Notes: a model not told the origin generated them from the sequence alone. 64,000 nt of DNA from RGIG5612 sp045616165 (GCA_045616165.1 JAZLGF010000028.1:12373-76372), one strand, 5' to 3'. Counted from the stretch's first letter, positions 9,148-18,250 are shown. A program made the numbers and translations.

Positions 9148-9161
9148 TAGGAGAAAAGAGT

Positions 9162-9347
9162 ATGTGTTTATCAACAGTTATGTTAGAAAAAAACGGAATT
9201 TCCGAAAAAGTTGCGGAGTATGTAAGCGCCGTTAAAACCGAAGGAGATAGCATTTTTTTAACGGATGTTATGGGGAGCGAAACAGAGGTAAAAGGAAAGC
9301 TAAAATCTATGGATTTTGTAAAAAATATTATTATTGTTGAAGGCTGA
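9162..9347 (+). CDS. cooT: CooT-family nickel-binding protein
   Basis: A 61-residue protein beginning Met-Cys (MCLSTVML), the hallmark of CooT, in which the second-residue cysteine takes part in Ni(II) binding, followed by short alternating beta strands and ending in IIIVEG as typical for the family. Preceded by AGGAGA. CooT assists nickel insertion into CO dehydrogenase and related enzymes. Its stop codon is inside the left arm of the following terminator hairpin, so the ECF-CooT transcript is closed here and cooC onward is a separate unit. Confidence 0.85.
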   Translation: MCLSTVMLEKNGISEKVAEYVSAVKTEGDSIFLTDVMGSETEVKGKLKSMDFVKNIIIVEG

Positions 9348-9374
9348 AAAAAATTATTTCAGCCTTCTTTTTTT
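9339..9374 (+). terminator. Rho-independent terminator after cooT
   Basis: Left arm GAAGGCTGAAA (9339-9349) pairs with TTTCAGCCTTC (9357-9367) and is followed by a run of T (9368-9374). It overlaps the cooT stop codon. Confidence 0.9.
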
Positions 9375-9377
9375 CGC

Positions 9378-9406
9378 TTGTTTTTAGGCTATTTTTAGAG
9401 TAAAAT
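9378..9406 (+). promoter_or_regulatory. Predicted sigma-A promoter of the acs cluster
   Basis: TTGTTT at 9378-9383 and TAAAAT at 9401-9406 are separated by 17 bases, just downstream of the cooT terminator and about 85 bases before cooC. Confidence 0.5.
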
Positions 9407-9445
9407 TTAATTAACTTTATATAAGTAGATATTTTTTTAAGGTTC

Positions 9446-9465
9446 TTCGTTAAAAATATAACGAA
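9446..9465. promoter_or_regulatory. Inverted repeat in the cooC leader, candidate operator
   Basis: TTCGTTA (9446-9452) and TAACGAA (9459-9465) form a perfect 7-base inverted repeat with a 6-base gap. It lies between the predicted promoter and the cooC ribosome binding site, where a repressor or roadblock site could control the whole acs operon. Confidence 0.45.
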
Positions 9466-9488
9466 AAAGAAAAATGAGGGGTAGTAAA

Positions 9489-10262
9489 ATGGCGTACACT
9501 ATTGCATTTGCGGGAAAAGGCGGAACGGGAAAAACTACTATTACAGGTATGATGATTGATTGGCTTTGCAAGAATCATAAAACACCTGTGTTAGCTGTTG
9601 ATGCTGATGCAAATTCTAACTTAAATGAAGTTCTCGGAGTAGAAGTTGAAACTACTTTAGGTGAGATAAGAGAAATTATTGCTAGTAGCGGTGATATGGA
9701 TGCGGATTCACCAATCCCACCTACTATGAGCAAAAAAGATTATCTCGATTATAAGTTTAATAGGGCAGTTATTGAAGATGACGACTTCGACCTTATCGTT
9801 ATGGGACGTACACAAGGAAGAGGTTGTTATTGTTTTGTTAATGATCTTTTAAGCGCTCAGCTTAGAAAGCTTGAAGACAATTATAAATATATGGTTGTTG
9901 ATAACGAAGCTGGAATGGAACATATATCTAGAGGAATTTTACCTCAAGTAAATTTAATCGTTTTAGTTTCTGATTGTTCAAGACGTGGTATTCAAGCCGT
10001 TGGTAGAATTCAAAAGTTAGTTAAAGATATGAACCTTGGTGCTGAAAAAATCGTTTTAATAGTTAATAGAGCTCCTAACGGAGAATTAAACGATGGCATA
10101 AAAGAAGAAATTCAAATTCAGGGATTAGAGCTTATTGGCGTAGTTCCTCAAGACGAGCAAGTTTACGAATATGATTGTGAAGGCAAAGCAACAAGCAAAC
10201 TTCCTGATTCATCACTTGCAAGAGCGCAGGTAAATATTATCGCTGAAAAATTATTTAGTTAA
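9489..10262 (+). CDS. cooC: CooC-type nickel insertion ATPase
   Basis: A 257-residue MinD/ParA-like ATPase. The deviant Walker A GKGGTGKTT is at the N-terminus and the metal-binding CxC of CooC dimers is present in GRGCYCFVN, followed by the VVDNEAGMEH stretch. CooC proteins load nickel into the C-cluster of CODH or the A-cluster of acetyl-CoA synthase in an ATP-dependent way. The ATG at 9489 is chosen over the upstream ATG at 9474 because GAGGGG (9476-9481) sits properly spaced before it. First gene of the acs operon. Confidence 0.92.
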   Translation: MAYTIAFAGKGGTGKTTITGMMIDWLCKNHKTPVLAVDADANSNLNEVLGVEVETTLGEIREIIASSGDMDADSPIPPTMSKKDYLDYKFNRAVIEDDDFDLIVMGRTQGRGCYCFVNDLLSAQLRKLEDNYKYMVVDNEAGMEHISRGILPQVNLIVLVSDCSRRGIQAVGRIQKLVKDMNLGAEKIVLIVNRAPNGELNDGIKEEIQIQGLELIGVVPQDEQVYEYDCEGKATSKLPDSSLARAQVNIIAEKLFS

Positions 10263-10320
10263 TAACCCAAAAAGGGGTATACACATTATAAAATTTTTTA
10301 TTAACGTAGGAGGAGTAAAA

Positions 10321-11262
10321 ATGGCTTTTAAGAAAAACCCACAGGTGTTTACAGCCAGCATTAACGAAGTAACTTTCGGTACTGGCGATAAAGCTGTTAC
10401 ATTAGGCGGAGAAAACACAATGCCTATGTATACTTTCGATGCACCTGCAAAAAACAAAGTCGCAGTTGGTGTAGAAATTAAAGATAGTGGTGTTGATGCA
10501 TCATTACCAGAACTTGCAAAGTATTACGAAGGTTGTGAAGGTTTGGCTGCAATTGCTAAAAAAGCAAGTGAAATGCCAGGAGCTGATTTCGTAGCTTTAG
10601 TACTTGAAAGTGCTGATCCTAACGGTGAGAACAAATCAGTTGAAGACCTAGCAAATGTAGCTAAAGAAGTTGCTGATGCAATTGATTGTCCTTTAGCTAT
10701 CGTAGGATGTAAGAATGTTGAAAAAGATACACAGCTTTTTGAAAAATTAGCTGAGGTTCTTGCTGGAAAGAATGTTCTTTTTGTATCAGCAAGAGAAGAA
10801 AATTATAAAGGAATCGCGGCTGCAGCAGTTATGGCTTACAAACAAAAAATTTCTGCAGAAAGCGCAGTTGATATTAACCTTGCAAAACAACTTAATGTAC
10901 TTATTTCTCAGATGGGAATTCAACCTGAGAACTATGTTATGAATGTTGGATCTGCAGCAGCAGGTTATGGATTTGAATATGTAGCATCAACTTTAGATCG
11001 CGTTAGAGGCGCGGCTTTAGGACAAAACGATGCTATGCTTCAGATGCCTATTATCACTCCAGTTTCACAAGAAGCATGGGCTGTTAAAGAAGCAGTAGTT
11101 ACAGAAGATGATGTTCCTGAATGGGGAGCTAGAGAAGAGCGTGGAATCGAAATGGAAGTTTCTACAGCAGCATCTGTTATTGCTGGTGGTTCAAACGCTG
11201 TTATCTTAAAACACCCTAAGTCAGTTGCAACAATCGCTAAATTAGTTAGCGAATTAATGTAG
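10321..11262 (+). CDS. acsD: Corrinoid iron-sulfur protein, small subunit (AcsD)
   Basis: A 313-residue TIM-barrel protein matching the CFeSP small subunit (CdhD type). With AcsC it forms the corrinoid protein that carries the methyl group from methyltetrahydrofolate (delivered by AcsE) to the A-cluster of acetyl-CoA synthase. Preceded by AGGAGGAG. The partner genes acsC, acsE and acsB follow in the order usual for acetogens, which supports the assignment. Length is normal. Confidence 0.93.
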   Translation: MAFKKNPQVFTASINEVTFGTGDKAVTLGGENTMPMYTFDAPAKNKVAVGVEIKDSGVDASLPELAKYYEGCEGLAAIAKKASEMPGADFVALVLESADPNGENKSVEDLANVAKEVADAIDCPLAIVGCKNVEKDTQLFEKLAEVLAGKNVLFVSAREENYKGIAAAAVMAYKQKISAESAVDINLAKQLNVLISQMGIQPENYVMNVGSAAAGYGFEYVASTLDRVRGAALGQNDAMLQMPIITPVSQEAWAVKEAVVTEDDVPEWGAREERGIEMEVSTAASVIAGGSNAVILKHPKSVATIAKLVSELM

Positions 11263-11280
11263 GAAAGGAGGAGAAAAGTT

Positions 11281-12603
11281 ATGGCATTAAAAGGTATTGA
11301 TATTTTCAAACTTACACCTAAAACAAATTGTAAAGAATGTGGTAATCCTACATGTATGGCATTCGCAATGAAGGTTGCTCAGGGCGCTGTTTCAATAGAA
11401 CAATGTCCACATATGGCACCAGAAGCTATTGCACAGCTTAGTGAAGCTACAGCTCCTCCAATGAAGGCTGTTAAAGTTGGCGCTGGAAAAGCAGAGCATA
11501 CTTTAGGCGGTGAGACAGTTCTTTTCCGTCATGATAAAACTTTTGTTTCAAAGAACCTTTTTGCAGTAAACGTTTGCTCAGGTTGCTTTGATAACAAGAT
11601 GCCGGAAATAGCAAAAGTTGATTATGAGCGTATCGGCGAAAGAATGTATGTTGAAGCTCTTAATCTTAAATTCAATGATAAAGAATCTTTCCTTGAACTC
11701 GTTAAGAAATCAATGGGTCAGGGTAGACTTCTTATCTTAGAATGTACAGACGTAGACGCTGCAAAAGAAGCAGTTGAACTTTGCAAAGCTGATAAGCCTA
11801 TCTTAAATGGTGCTAATCAAGATAACTATAAAGAGATGCTTGAAATAGCTAAGGCAGCAGATATCACACTTGGTGTCGGAGCTCCTTGCTTAGATTGTTT
11901 ATATGACACTGTAGCAGCAATCGAGCCTGAATATAAGAATTTAGTTCTTGATGTAACAGGCGCTACTATTAAAGATACATATGCAAATGCTATTCAAGTA
12001 CGTAGAGCAGCTCTTAAAGACGAAGACAGAACATTTGGTTACCCTTCAATTGTTAATGTTTCTAAAGTTGCTCCGGAAGATGCAGCTATGCAGACTGCTC
12101 TTGCATCAATGTTTGTTCTTAAATATGGTTCAATTATTGTTATGGATACAATGAGCTATGCGCAGGCACTTCCACTTTACGGACTTCGCCAGAATATCTA
12201 TACAGATCCTCAAAAACCAATGAAGGTTGAACCTGGTATTTATCCACTTAACGGTGCTGATGAAAATAGTGTTTGTATTACAACGGTTGACTTTGCCCTT
12301 ACATACTTCATCGTATCTGGCGAACTTGAGCGTTCAGGTGTTCCTTGTAACTTACTTATCTCTGATGCAGGCGGATATTCAGTTCTTACTGCTTGGGCTG
12401 CTGGTAAATTCTCTGCGGGCTCTATTGCTAAGTTTGTTAAGGAATATGATATTGAAAGCAAAGTTAAATCTAGAACACTTATAATTCCTGGAAAGGCAGC
12501 AGTTCTTAAAGGAGAATTAGAAGAAAAACTTTCTGGCTGGACAATCGTTGTTGCTCCTAATGATGCAACTGGTCTGGTTAAATTTATGAAGGATTACAAA
12601 TAG
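11281..12603 (+). CDS. acsC: Corrinoid iron-sulfur protein, large subunit (AcsC)
   Basis: A 440-residue protein with an N-terminal [4Fe-4S] domain whose ligands Cys17, Cys20, Cys25 and Cys42 have the same spacing as in the Moorella protein, then a TIM barrel and a C-terminal cobalamin-binding domain. The Fe-S cluster reductively reactivates inactive Co(II) corrinoid, assisted by the AcsV/RACo activase encoded downstream. Preceded by a very strong AAAGGAGG site. Sits between acsD and acsE. Confidence 0.95.
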   Translation: MALKGIDIFKLTPKTNCKECGNPTCMAFAMKVAQGAVSIEQCPHMAPEAIAQLSEATAPPMKAVKVGAGKAEHTLGGETVLFRHDKTFVSKNLFAVNVCSGCFDNKMPEIAKVDYERIGERMYVEALNLKFNDKESFLELVKKSMGQGRLLILECTDVDAAKEAVELCKADKPILNGANQDNYKEMLEIAKAADITLGVGAPCLDCLYDTVAAIEPEYKNLVLDVTGATIKDTYANAIQVRRAALKDEDRTFGYPSIVNVSKVAPEDAAMQTALASMFVLKYGSIIVMDTMSYAQALPLYGLRQNIYTDPQKPMKVEPGIYPLNGADENSVCITTVDFALTYFIVSGELERSGVPCNLLISDAGGYSVLTAWAAGKFSAGSIAKFVKEYDIESKVKSRTLIIPGKAAVLKGELEEKLSGWTIVVAPNDATGLVKFMKDYK

Positions 12604-12614
12604 AGGAGGTAAAA

Positions 12615-13403
12615 ATGGGAAAATTCGTAATTATTGGTGAAAGAATTCACTGCATTTCTCCTTCAATCAAAAAAGCGATGGAAGAAATGAACCCTGAGCC
12701 AATTCTTCAAAGAGCTAAAGAACAGCTCGATGCTGGTGCAACATACTTAGATGTCAACATCGGACCAGCTGAGAAAAATGGCGAAGAACTTATGAAATGG
12801 GCGGTTACAACTATCCAGGGTGCTTTCGATAATGTTCCTCTTTGCTTAGATACAGCAAACAGAAAAGCTATCGAAGCTGGTATTTCAGTTTACAACCGTT
12901 CAAAAGGTAAACCAATCGTTAACTCAGCAGACGCAGGCGACAGAATTGAGAATATCGATTTAGCAGCAGCTAATGACGCAATCGTTATTGCACTTTGTTC
13001 TAAAGCAGGTGTTCCTTCTGACAATGACGAACGTATGATGTATTGCCAGGAAATGTTAGAGCGTGGTATGGAACTTGGCATGGACCCAACAGAAGATATG
13101 TGGTTTGATCCATTATTCTTAGTTATCAAGGGTATGCAAGACAAACAGCTTGACGTTCTTGAGTTCATCAAACAGTTAAGTGATATGGGATTTAAATCAA
13201 CTGGTGGTCTTTCAAATGTTTCTAACATGACACCTAAGGATATTAGACCAATCCTTGACTCTACAACAGTTGCTATGGCTATGTATTGCGGACTTACATC
13301 AGCAATCGTTAATCCATGCGATAGAAGATTAGTTGAAACAATTAAATCAGCAGATATTATTAAAAATAATGCTTTGTATGCGGATTCATTTTTAGAAATA
13401 TAA
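12615..13403 (+). CDS. acsE: Methyltetrahydrofolate:CFeSP methyltransferase (AcsE)
   Basis: A 262-residue pterin-binding TIM-barrel enzyme. It transfers the methyl group from methyl-H4folate to the Co(I) corrinoid of AcsCD. Recognisable segments are IIGERIH near the N-terminus, LDVNIGP, the LCLDTAN strand and the GLSNVS loop of the pterin-binding family. Preceded by GAGGAGG. The gap to acsB is only 12 bases, so the CODH gene acsA that is often found here is absent. Confidence 0.95.
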   Translation: MGKFVIIGERIHCISPSIKKAMEEMNPEPILQRAKEQLDAGATYLDVNIGPAEKNGEELMKWAVTTIQGAFDNVPLCLDTANRKAIEAGISVYNRSKGKPIVNSADAGDRIENIDLAAANDAIVIALCSKAGVPSDNDERMMYCQEMLERGMELGMDPTEDMWFDPLFLVIKGMQDKQLDVLEFIKQLSDMGFKSTGGLSNVSNMTPKDIRPILDSTTVAMAMYCGLTSAIVNPCDRRLVETIKSADIIKNNALYADSFLEI

Positions 13404-13415
13404 GGAGGAGAATAA

Positions 13416-15554
13416 ATGAGCGTATTAACAGATTTAATTTATGGTGGTAGCGATGCGGTCATCGGACTTACTGAGGGTGCTGTAAACGATGCAATCGCGA
13501 AATATGGTCCTGATAAGGAAATTGCTTTTCCTGATACAGCATATTTCTTCCCAACAATTTATGCAGCAACAGGCGTAAAAGTTGAAACACTTGGAACACT
13601 TCCTGCATGTGTTGATGTTATGAAATCATTAGTAACACATGAAGAAGATTTAGGTGCAGCTCTTAACGCTGGTCTTGCTACAGCAGTTGGCGCAGAAATT
13701 ATTGAGGGTCTTAAGTATTTAGACGGAGCACAACCTTATGAAAACGAAAGCGGAATCGGATTCGTTCCAGATCCAATCATTCGTGGTCTTGGTGTTCCTC
13801 TTGTAACAGGAGATATCCCTGGCGTTGCTGTTGTTTTAGGTTCAACTGATAAACCTGAAGAAGCAGCTGCAGTTGTTAAATCATACCAGGAAAAAGGTAT
13901 TTTAACATTCTTAGTTGGAGATATCATTGAACAAGTACTCGGTGCAGGCGTAAAAGCTGGCCTTGATTACCGTGTAGTTCCATTAGGACATGATGTAACA
14001 AGTGTTATCCATGTTGTAACAGTAGCTATTCGTGCCGCATTAATTTTCGGTGCTGTTACACCAGGCGATCTTCCATCACTTCTTACATATACAAAAGACA
14101 GAGTTCCAGCATTCGTTAACACATTTGGTGCAATCGACAGTGTTGTTGTATCTGCAGGCGCAGGCGCAATCGCTTTAGGTTTCCCAGTACTTGTTGACAT
14201 TGATCTTGCTGAAAATCAGGTTCCTGGTGCTTTAGTATCAGTTCTTGATCATAATGATTTAGTTGCTAAGTCTCTTGAACTTAGAAACATTAAAGTAAAA
14301 GCTGGTGCAGTTAAACTTCCAGTAAGTTTTGCAGCTGCATTCGAAGGCGAAATTATTCGTAAGAATGATACTTATGTTGAATTCGATTCAGATCATAACG
14401 TAACATGCGAATTAGTATCTATGAAAGAAGCATCAGAAGTTGAAGATCATAAGATCTTTATCGATGGACCAGATGTTCCAGAAACAGCTGAAGATATTGT
14501 AAGAATGCCTCTTTGCACAACAATTAACGTTTACGGCGCTAAGATGCAACCTGACTTTGAATCAGTTATTGAACGTAAGATTCACGCTTGGTTCAACTAT
14601 ATTGAAGGTGTTATGCATACAGGCCAAAGAAACTTATTCAGAATCCGTGTTAGCAAAGACAGCTTTGCTGCTGGACTTCGCCTTAAAGATTTCGGAGAAG
14701 TTCTTTACTCAATGATTAAAGATGAGTTTGGCCAAGTTGTTGATAAATGCGAAATCGTATTCATTACTGATGAAGCAAAAGCTAAAGCTTTCTTAGAAGA
14801 ACAAGCTATGCCTCGTTATAGAATGAGAGACGATCGTCTTGCTAATCTTACAGATGAAAGCGTTGACGAATTCTATACATGTATTCTTTGCCAAAGCTTT
14901 TCACCAGCTCATTGCTGCGTAGTAACTCCTGAGAGATTAGGTCTTTGCGGTGCTGTTTCATGGTTAGATGCAAAAGCTACATACGAACTTTCACCTACAG
15001 GTCCTTCACAACCAATTAAGAAAGAAGGTCTTCTTGATGAAAGACTTGGAAAATACACAGAAGTTAACAGCAAAGTTGCTGAAGCAACACATGGTGCTAT
15101 TGACAACGTAACTCTTTACTCACTTATTGAAGATCCTATGACAAGCTGTGGTTGCTTTGAATGTATCTGCGGTATTGAGCCAATGAGCAATGGTGTTGTT
15201 GTAGTTAACCGTGAATATGCTGGCATGACTCCAACAGGTATGACATTTGGTGAACTTGCTTCTATGACAGGTGGCGGTGTTCAAACTCCTGGTTTCATGG
15301 GACATGGTCGTCACTTCATCGCTTCTAAGAAATTCATCAGCGCTGAAGGCGGTGTTAAGAGAATTGTTTGGATGCCAAAAGAATTAAAGGATGATGTTGC
15401 TGATAGACTTAATAAGACTGCTTTTGAACAGTATGGTATTGAAAACTTCACTGACATGATTGGTGATGAGACAGTAGCAACTGACCCTGATGCTTTATAT
15501 GCATTCTTAACAGAAAAAGGACATCCAGCACTTGCTATGGATCCTATTATGTAA
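13416..15554 (+). CDS. acsB: Acetyl-CoA synthase catalytic subunit (CODH/ACS alpha, AcsB)
   Basis: A 712-residue acetyl-CoA synthase. The A-cluster ligands are intact: Cys489, Cys492, Cys501 and Cys511 reproduce the spacing of Moorella Cys506/509/518/528 for the [4Fe-4S] and bridging cysteine, and Cys578-Gly-Cys580 matches the distal nickel-binding CGC. It condenses CO, the methyl group from AcsCD and CoA into acetyl-CoA. The bacterial N-terminal domain, which docks to CODH and forms the CO tunnel, is retained although no acsA is encoded in this cluster. Codon use is rich in frequent codons, suggesting high expression. Preceded by AAGGAGGAG. Confidence 0.96.
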   Translation: MSVLTDLIYGGSDAVIGLTEGAVNDAIAKYGPDKEIAFPDTAYFFPTIYAATGVKVETLGTLPACVDVMKSLVTHEEDLGAALNAGLATAVGAEIIEGLKYLDGAQPYENESGIGFVPDPIIRGLGVPLVTGDIPGVAVVLGSTDKPEEAAAVVKSYQEKGILTFLVGDIIEQVLGAGVKAGLDYRVVPLGHDVTSVIHVVTVAIRAALIFGAVTPGDLPSLLTYTKDRVPAFVNTFGAIDSVVVSAGAGAIALGFPVLVDIDLAENQVPGALVSVLDHNDLVAKSLELRNIKVKAGAVKLPVSFAAAFEGEIIRKNDTYVEFDSDHNVTCELVSMKEASEVEDHKIFIDGPDVPETAEDIVRMPLCTTINVYGAKMQPDFESVIERKIHAWFNYIEGVMHTGQRNLFRIRVSKDSFAAGLRLKDFGEVLYSMIKDEFGQVVDKCEIVFITDEAKAKAFLEEQAMPRYRMRDDRLANLTDESVDEFYTCILCQSFSPAHCCVVTPERLGLCGAVSWLDAKATYELSPTGPSQPIKKEGLLDERLGKYTEVNSKVAEATHGAIDNVTLYSLIEDPMTSCGCFECICGIEPMSNGVVVVNREYAGMTPTGMTFGELASMTGGGVQTPGFMGHGRHFIASKKFISAEGGVKRIVWMPKELKDDVADRLNKTAFEQYGIENFTDMIGDETVATDPDALYAFLTEKGHPALAMDPIM

Positions 15555-15580
15555 TGTAATAACAAAACGTAATATTAATG

Positions 15581-15606
15581 GGTGCCAGGGGATTTCCTCT
15601 GGCACC
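15581..15606 (+). other. Strong hairpin between acsB and acsV, attenuator or weak terminator
   Basis: GGTGCCAG (15581-15588) pairs with CTGGCACC (15599-15606), with further pairing toward the loop. It is followed only by TAACTTTT, a weak U-run. It likely reduces read-through to acsV or stabilises the acsB message 3' end. Confidence 0.6.
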
Positions 15607-15629
15607 TAACTTTTAACAAGGAATTAATT

Positions 15630-17321
15630 ATGAACACAATTGTATTTAGAGTAGAAGATCCTTCAAATAATAGAACAAAACTAGATATTAAGGTCCAGGC
15701 CGAGCAAGATAAAAATATTTTAGAACTTATGCAAGAACTTGATATTGCTATTGATGCTCCTTGCTCAGGAAATGGAACCTGTGGTAAATGTCGTATTAGA
15801 ATTATTGGCGGAGATGTAAAGATGCAAAAAAATCCTCGCCTTAGCGAAGAAGATTTTAATGACGGATGGAGACTCGCTTGCCAATGTAGCGTTCATTCAG
15901 ATGCGATTATCTGGGTGCCGGCGGATGCAAGCGCATTTAAGAACAATATTCAAACAGCAGACATTAGTACACCGGAAGAACTTGCTAGATATGAAAAAGA
16001 TATAAATAATATTTTTCTTTCAGGTGTTGAAGATAAACAAAGTGAAAGTGGCGTAGGTATTGCAATAGATATTGGAACTACGACATGTACAGCCGCTATG
16101 CTTGATTTACAAACAAAAAAAGTTTTAGCAAAAGCAAGCATGGGAAACGGACAGATTAGATATGGCGCTGATGTAATTAATAGAATTATTCAGCAAAGTA
16201 AAGAAGGTGGAGTAGCAAAATTAAAAAAGGCAATTTTAGACGAAACTTTAATTCCTATTATTGAAAGTTTAATTAAAGAAAGTGGAAAAAGTAAGGAAGA
16301 TATTTGCCGATATGTCATCGCGGGAAATACAACGATGGAACATTTATTTATTGGAGCGGATGCAAAAAGTATTAGACTTGAGCCTTATGTTCCTGAGTTT
16401 TTAGAAAGAGAGGGCGACACAGTTAAGAGCACTGGTCTTATTGGAAGAGATAACGCTAAAGTTATATTTGCTCCAAATGTAGGAAGTTATGTTGGCGGAG
16501 ATATTACAGCGGGAGTTTTAGATACACTTCTTTGGAACGGCGATGAGATGAGTCTCTTTATCGACCTTGGAACAAACGGAGAATTAGTATTTGGAAATAG
16601 AGATTATATGCTTACGTGCGCATGTAGCGCTGGGCCGGCTTTTGAAGGTGGAGATATAAGCTGCGGTATGAGAGCTACGAAAGGCGCAATTGATAGTATT
16701 ACATTAAAAGAGGAAACTTTTGAGCCGACATATACTTTAATTAGTGGTGATAAACCAGCAGGACTTTGTGGTAGCGGATTGATAGCTATCATTAGCGAAC
16801 TTTTCAGAACTGGTGCTATTAACGCTAAAGGAAAGTTTGTGGGTAAATCAGATCGTATAAGATATGATGAAGAAATTGGGAGCGGAGAATATATTGTTGC
16901 TACTAAAGAAGAGAGCGCAAACGGAATGGAAATTACGTTAAACGAATCTGATCTTGATAATTTTATTAGGGCTAAGGGTGCAATCTTTTCCGCTATTTTG
17001 GCAATGCTAAAATCTTTGGATATGAGTATTGATGCTATTGATAAAGTTATTATTGCTGGAGGTATTGGCTCAGGTATAGATATGGAAAAAGCTATTTCAA
17101 TTGGTATGCTTCCTAAAATTGATATTTCAAAATATAGCTATATTGGAAACTCATCACTTACGGGAGCATGCGCTATGCTTCTTAGTGATGATGCAGCTAA
17201 TAAAGTTTTTGAAATTGGAAGAAACATGACATATATCGAGCTTTCTACATATCCGGGTTATATGGATGAGTTACTTGCGGCATGTTTTATTCCGCATACA
17301 GATAGCACATTGTTTGATTAA
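15630..17321 (+). CDS. acsV: Reductive activator of corrinoid protein (RACo/AcsV type, DUF4445)
   Basis: A 563-residue protein. The N-terminal plant-type [2Fe-2S] ferredoxin domain has Cys45, Cys51, Cys54 and Cys84, followed by a linker and a C-terminal ASKHA-like ATPase domain (GIAIDIGTTTCTAAM; later LFIDLGTNGELV and CGSGLI). RACo uses ATP to drive electron transfer to the Co(II) form of the corrinoid protein. The ATG at 15630 after AAGGA is chosen; the upstream in-frame ATG at 15582 falls in the intergenic hairpin. It is shorter than some RACo proteins, which carry about 630 residues. Confidence 0.9.
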   Translation: MNTIVFRVEDPSNNRTKLDIKVQAEQDKNILELMQELDIAIDAPCSGNGTCGKCRIRIIGGDVKMQKNPRLSEEDFNDGWRLACQCSVHSDAIIWVPADASAFKNNIQTADISTPEELARYEKDINNIFLSGVEDKQSESGVGIAIDIGTTTCTAAMLDLQTKKVLAKASMGNGQIRYGADVINRIIQQSKEGGVAKLKKAILDETLIPIIESLIKESGKSKEDICRYVIAGNTTMEHLFIGADAKSIRLEPYVPEFLEREGDTVKSTGLIGRDNAKVIFAPNVGSYVGGDITAGVLDTLLWNGDEMSLFIDLGTNGELVFGNRDYMLTCACSAGPAFEGGDISCGMRATKGAIDSITLKEETFEPTYTLISGDKPAGLCGSGLIAIISELFRTGAINAKGKFVGKSDRIRYDEEIGSGEYIVATKEESANGMEITLNESDLDNFIRAKGAIFSAILAMLKSLDMSIDAIDKVIIAGGIGSGIDMEKAISIGMLPKIDISKYSYIGNSSLTGACAMLLSDDAANKVFEIGRNMTYIELSTYPGYMDELLAACFIPHTDSTLFD

Positions 17322-17334
17322 TTTGGAGAAAAAT

Positions 17335-17940
17335 ATGGAAGTACAAAATAATAAAACTGAAAATCCTATAAGAATTTATAAAGAACAATTTGAGAAAATG
17401 GATCCTGAGGCAATGTCAAAAAAATCAGGCGTCCCTTTCGACGGAGAAAAGTTTACTATTTTCTATTTAGGAAGAACGGTAACATTAACATTTCCAGATA
17501 TGGAAACTGTTTATGAAGATGGAAGTAAGCCTGGAGATTATGTGAAAATTTTGCTTGTAAGGTTTGTGATGTCGGGTGTAAGCGCTCCTAGTACAGGAAA
17601 ATTTTTATCTTATCAGGAAGTTCCTTGGGGTGAGACTTATTTGGATGCTTTTAGAAGAAGATGCATTAATAGATTTTCTGGAACATACGGATATAACACA
17701 GAAGGTTTTGTAAATTCATGTGAAGTTATAAAAGCAAAAAAGATAACAGGAGCAGACTTTGCCTACGAAATAGAGTTTTTACCTGGATTTTTTGTAAGAC
17801 TTTTGTTGTGGGCACCTGATGATGAATTTGGACCTACTTCTCAAATTTTATTTTCTGATAATTTTCCTTTAGCTTTTACCGCTGAAGACTTAGCAGTAGT
17901 TGGTGATGTTGTCATGAATGCTCTGAAAAACAGGTGGTAA
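17335..17940 (+). CDS. DUF3786 protein associated with corrinoid/acetyl-CoA genes
   Basis: A 201-residue soluble protein. It resembles the DUF3786 family, commonly encoded beside acs/cdh or corrinoid methyltransferase genes of anaerobes; the function is unknown. The WGETY and LLWAPDDEFGPTSQILFSDN segments are characteristic. The ATG at 17335 follows TTGGAGAAAA, 13 bases after acsV, so it is the last gene of the acs operon. A role in assembly or activation of the corrinoid or ACS proteins is inferred from context only. Confidence 0.75.
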   Translation: MEVQNNKTENPIRIYKEQFEKMDPEAMSKKSGVPFDGEKFTIFYLGRTVTLTFPDMETVYEDGSKPGDYVKILLVRFVMSGVSAPSTGKFLSYQEVPWGETYLDAFRRRCINRFSGTYGYNTEGFVNSCEVIKAKKITGADFAYEIEFLPGFFVRLLLWAPDDEFGPTSQILFSDNFPLAFTAEDLAVVGDVVMNALKNRW

Positions 17941-17948
17941 AAATTGTA

Positions 17949-17977
17949 TTGAAAAAAATACTTTATTGTGGTAACAT
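17949..17977 (+). promoter_or_regulatory. Predicted promoter of the cold-shock gene
   Basis: TTGAAA (17949-17954), a 17-base spacer and TAACAT (17972-17977), followed by a leader of about 50 bases to the csp start. Confidence 0.6.
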
Positions 17978-18029
17978 GATGAAGTTATTAGCTTTATCTA
18001 CTTTTATATGTATGGAGGATTTATAAGAA

Positions 18030-18230
18030 ATGGCTAAGGGAAAAGTTAAGTGGTTCAATGACAAAAAGGGTTACGGATTTATCTGTGACGAAGAAGGCAA
18101 AGAGATTTTTGTTCATTTCTCAGGACTAAACATGGAAGGCTACAAAACATTACCAGAAGGTGCTGAAGTAGAGTTCGACGTTGTTGAGGGAGAAAAAGGA
18201 CCACAGGCAACAAATGTAAATAAACTGTAA
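18030..18230 (+). CDS. csp: Cold-shock domain protein
   Basis: A 66-residue single cold-shock domain protein. It starts GKVKWFNDKKGYGFI and has the RNP2-like IFVHFS motif, the classical nucleic-acid binding face of CspA/CspB. Such proteins bind single-stranded RNA/DNA and act as RNA chaperones. It has its own promoter and a strong terminator and is therefore monocistronic. AGGAGG-like site GGAGGA precedes it. Confidence 0.96.
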   Translation: MAKGKVKWFNDKKGYGFICDEEGKEIFVHFSGLNMEGYKTLPEGAEVEFDVVEGEKGPQATNVNKL

Positions 18231-18250
18231 TAAGAAAAAAAGTAACACAG

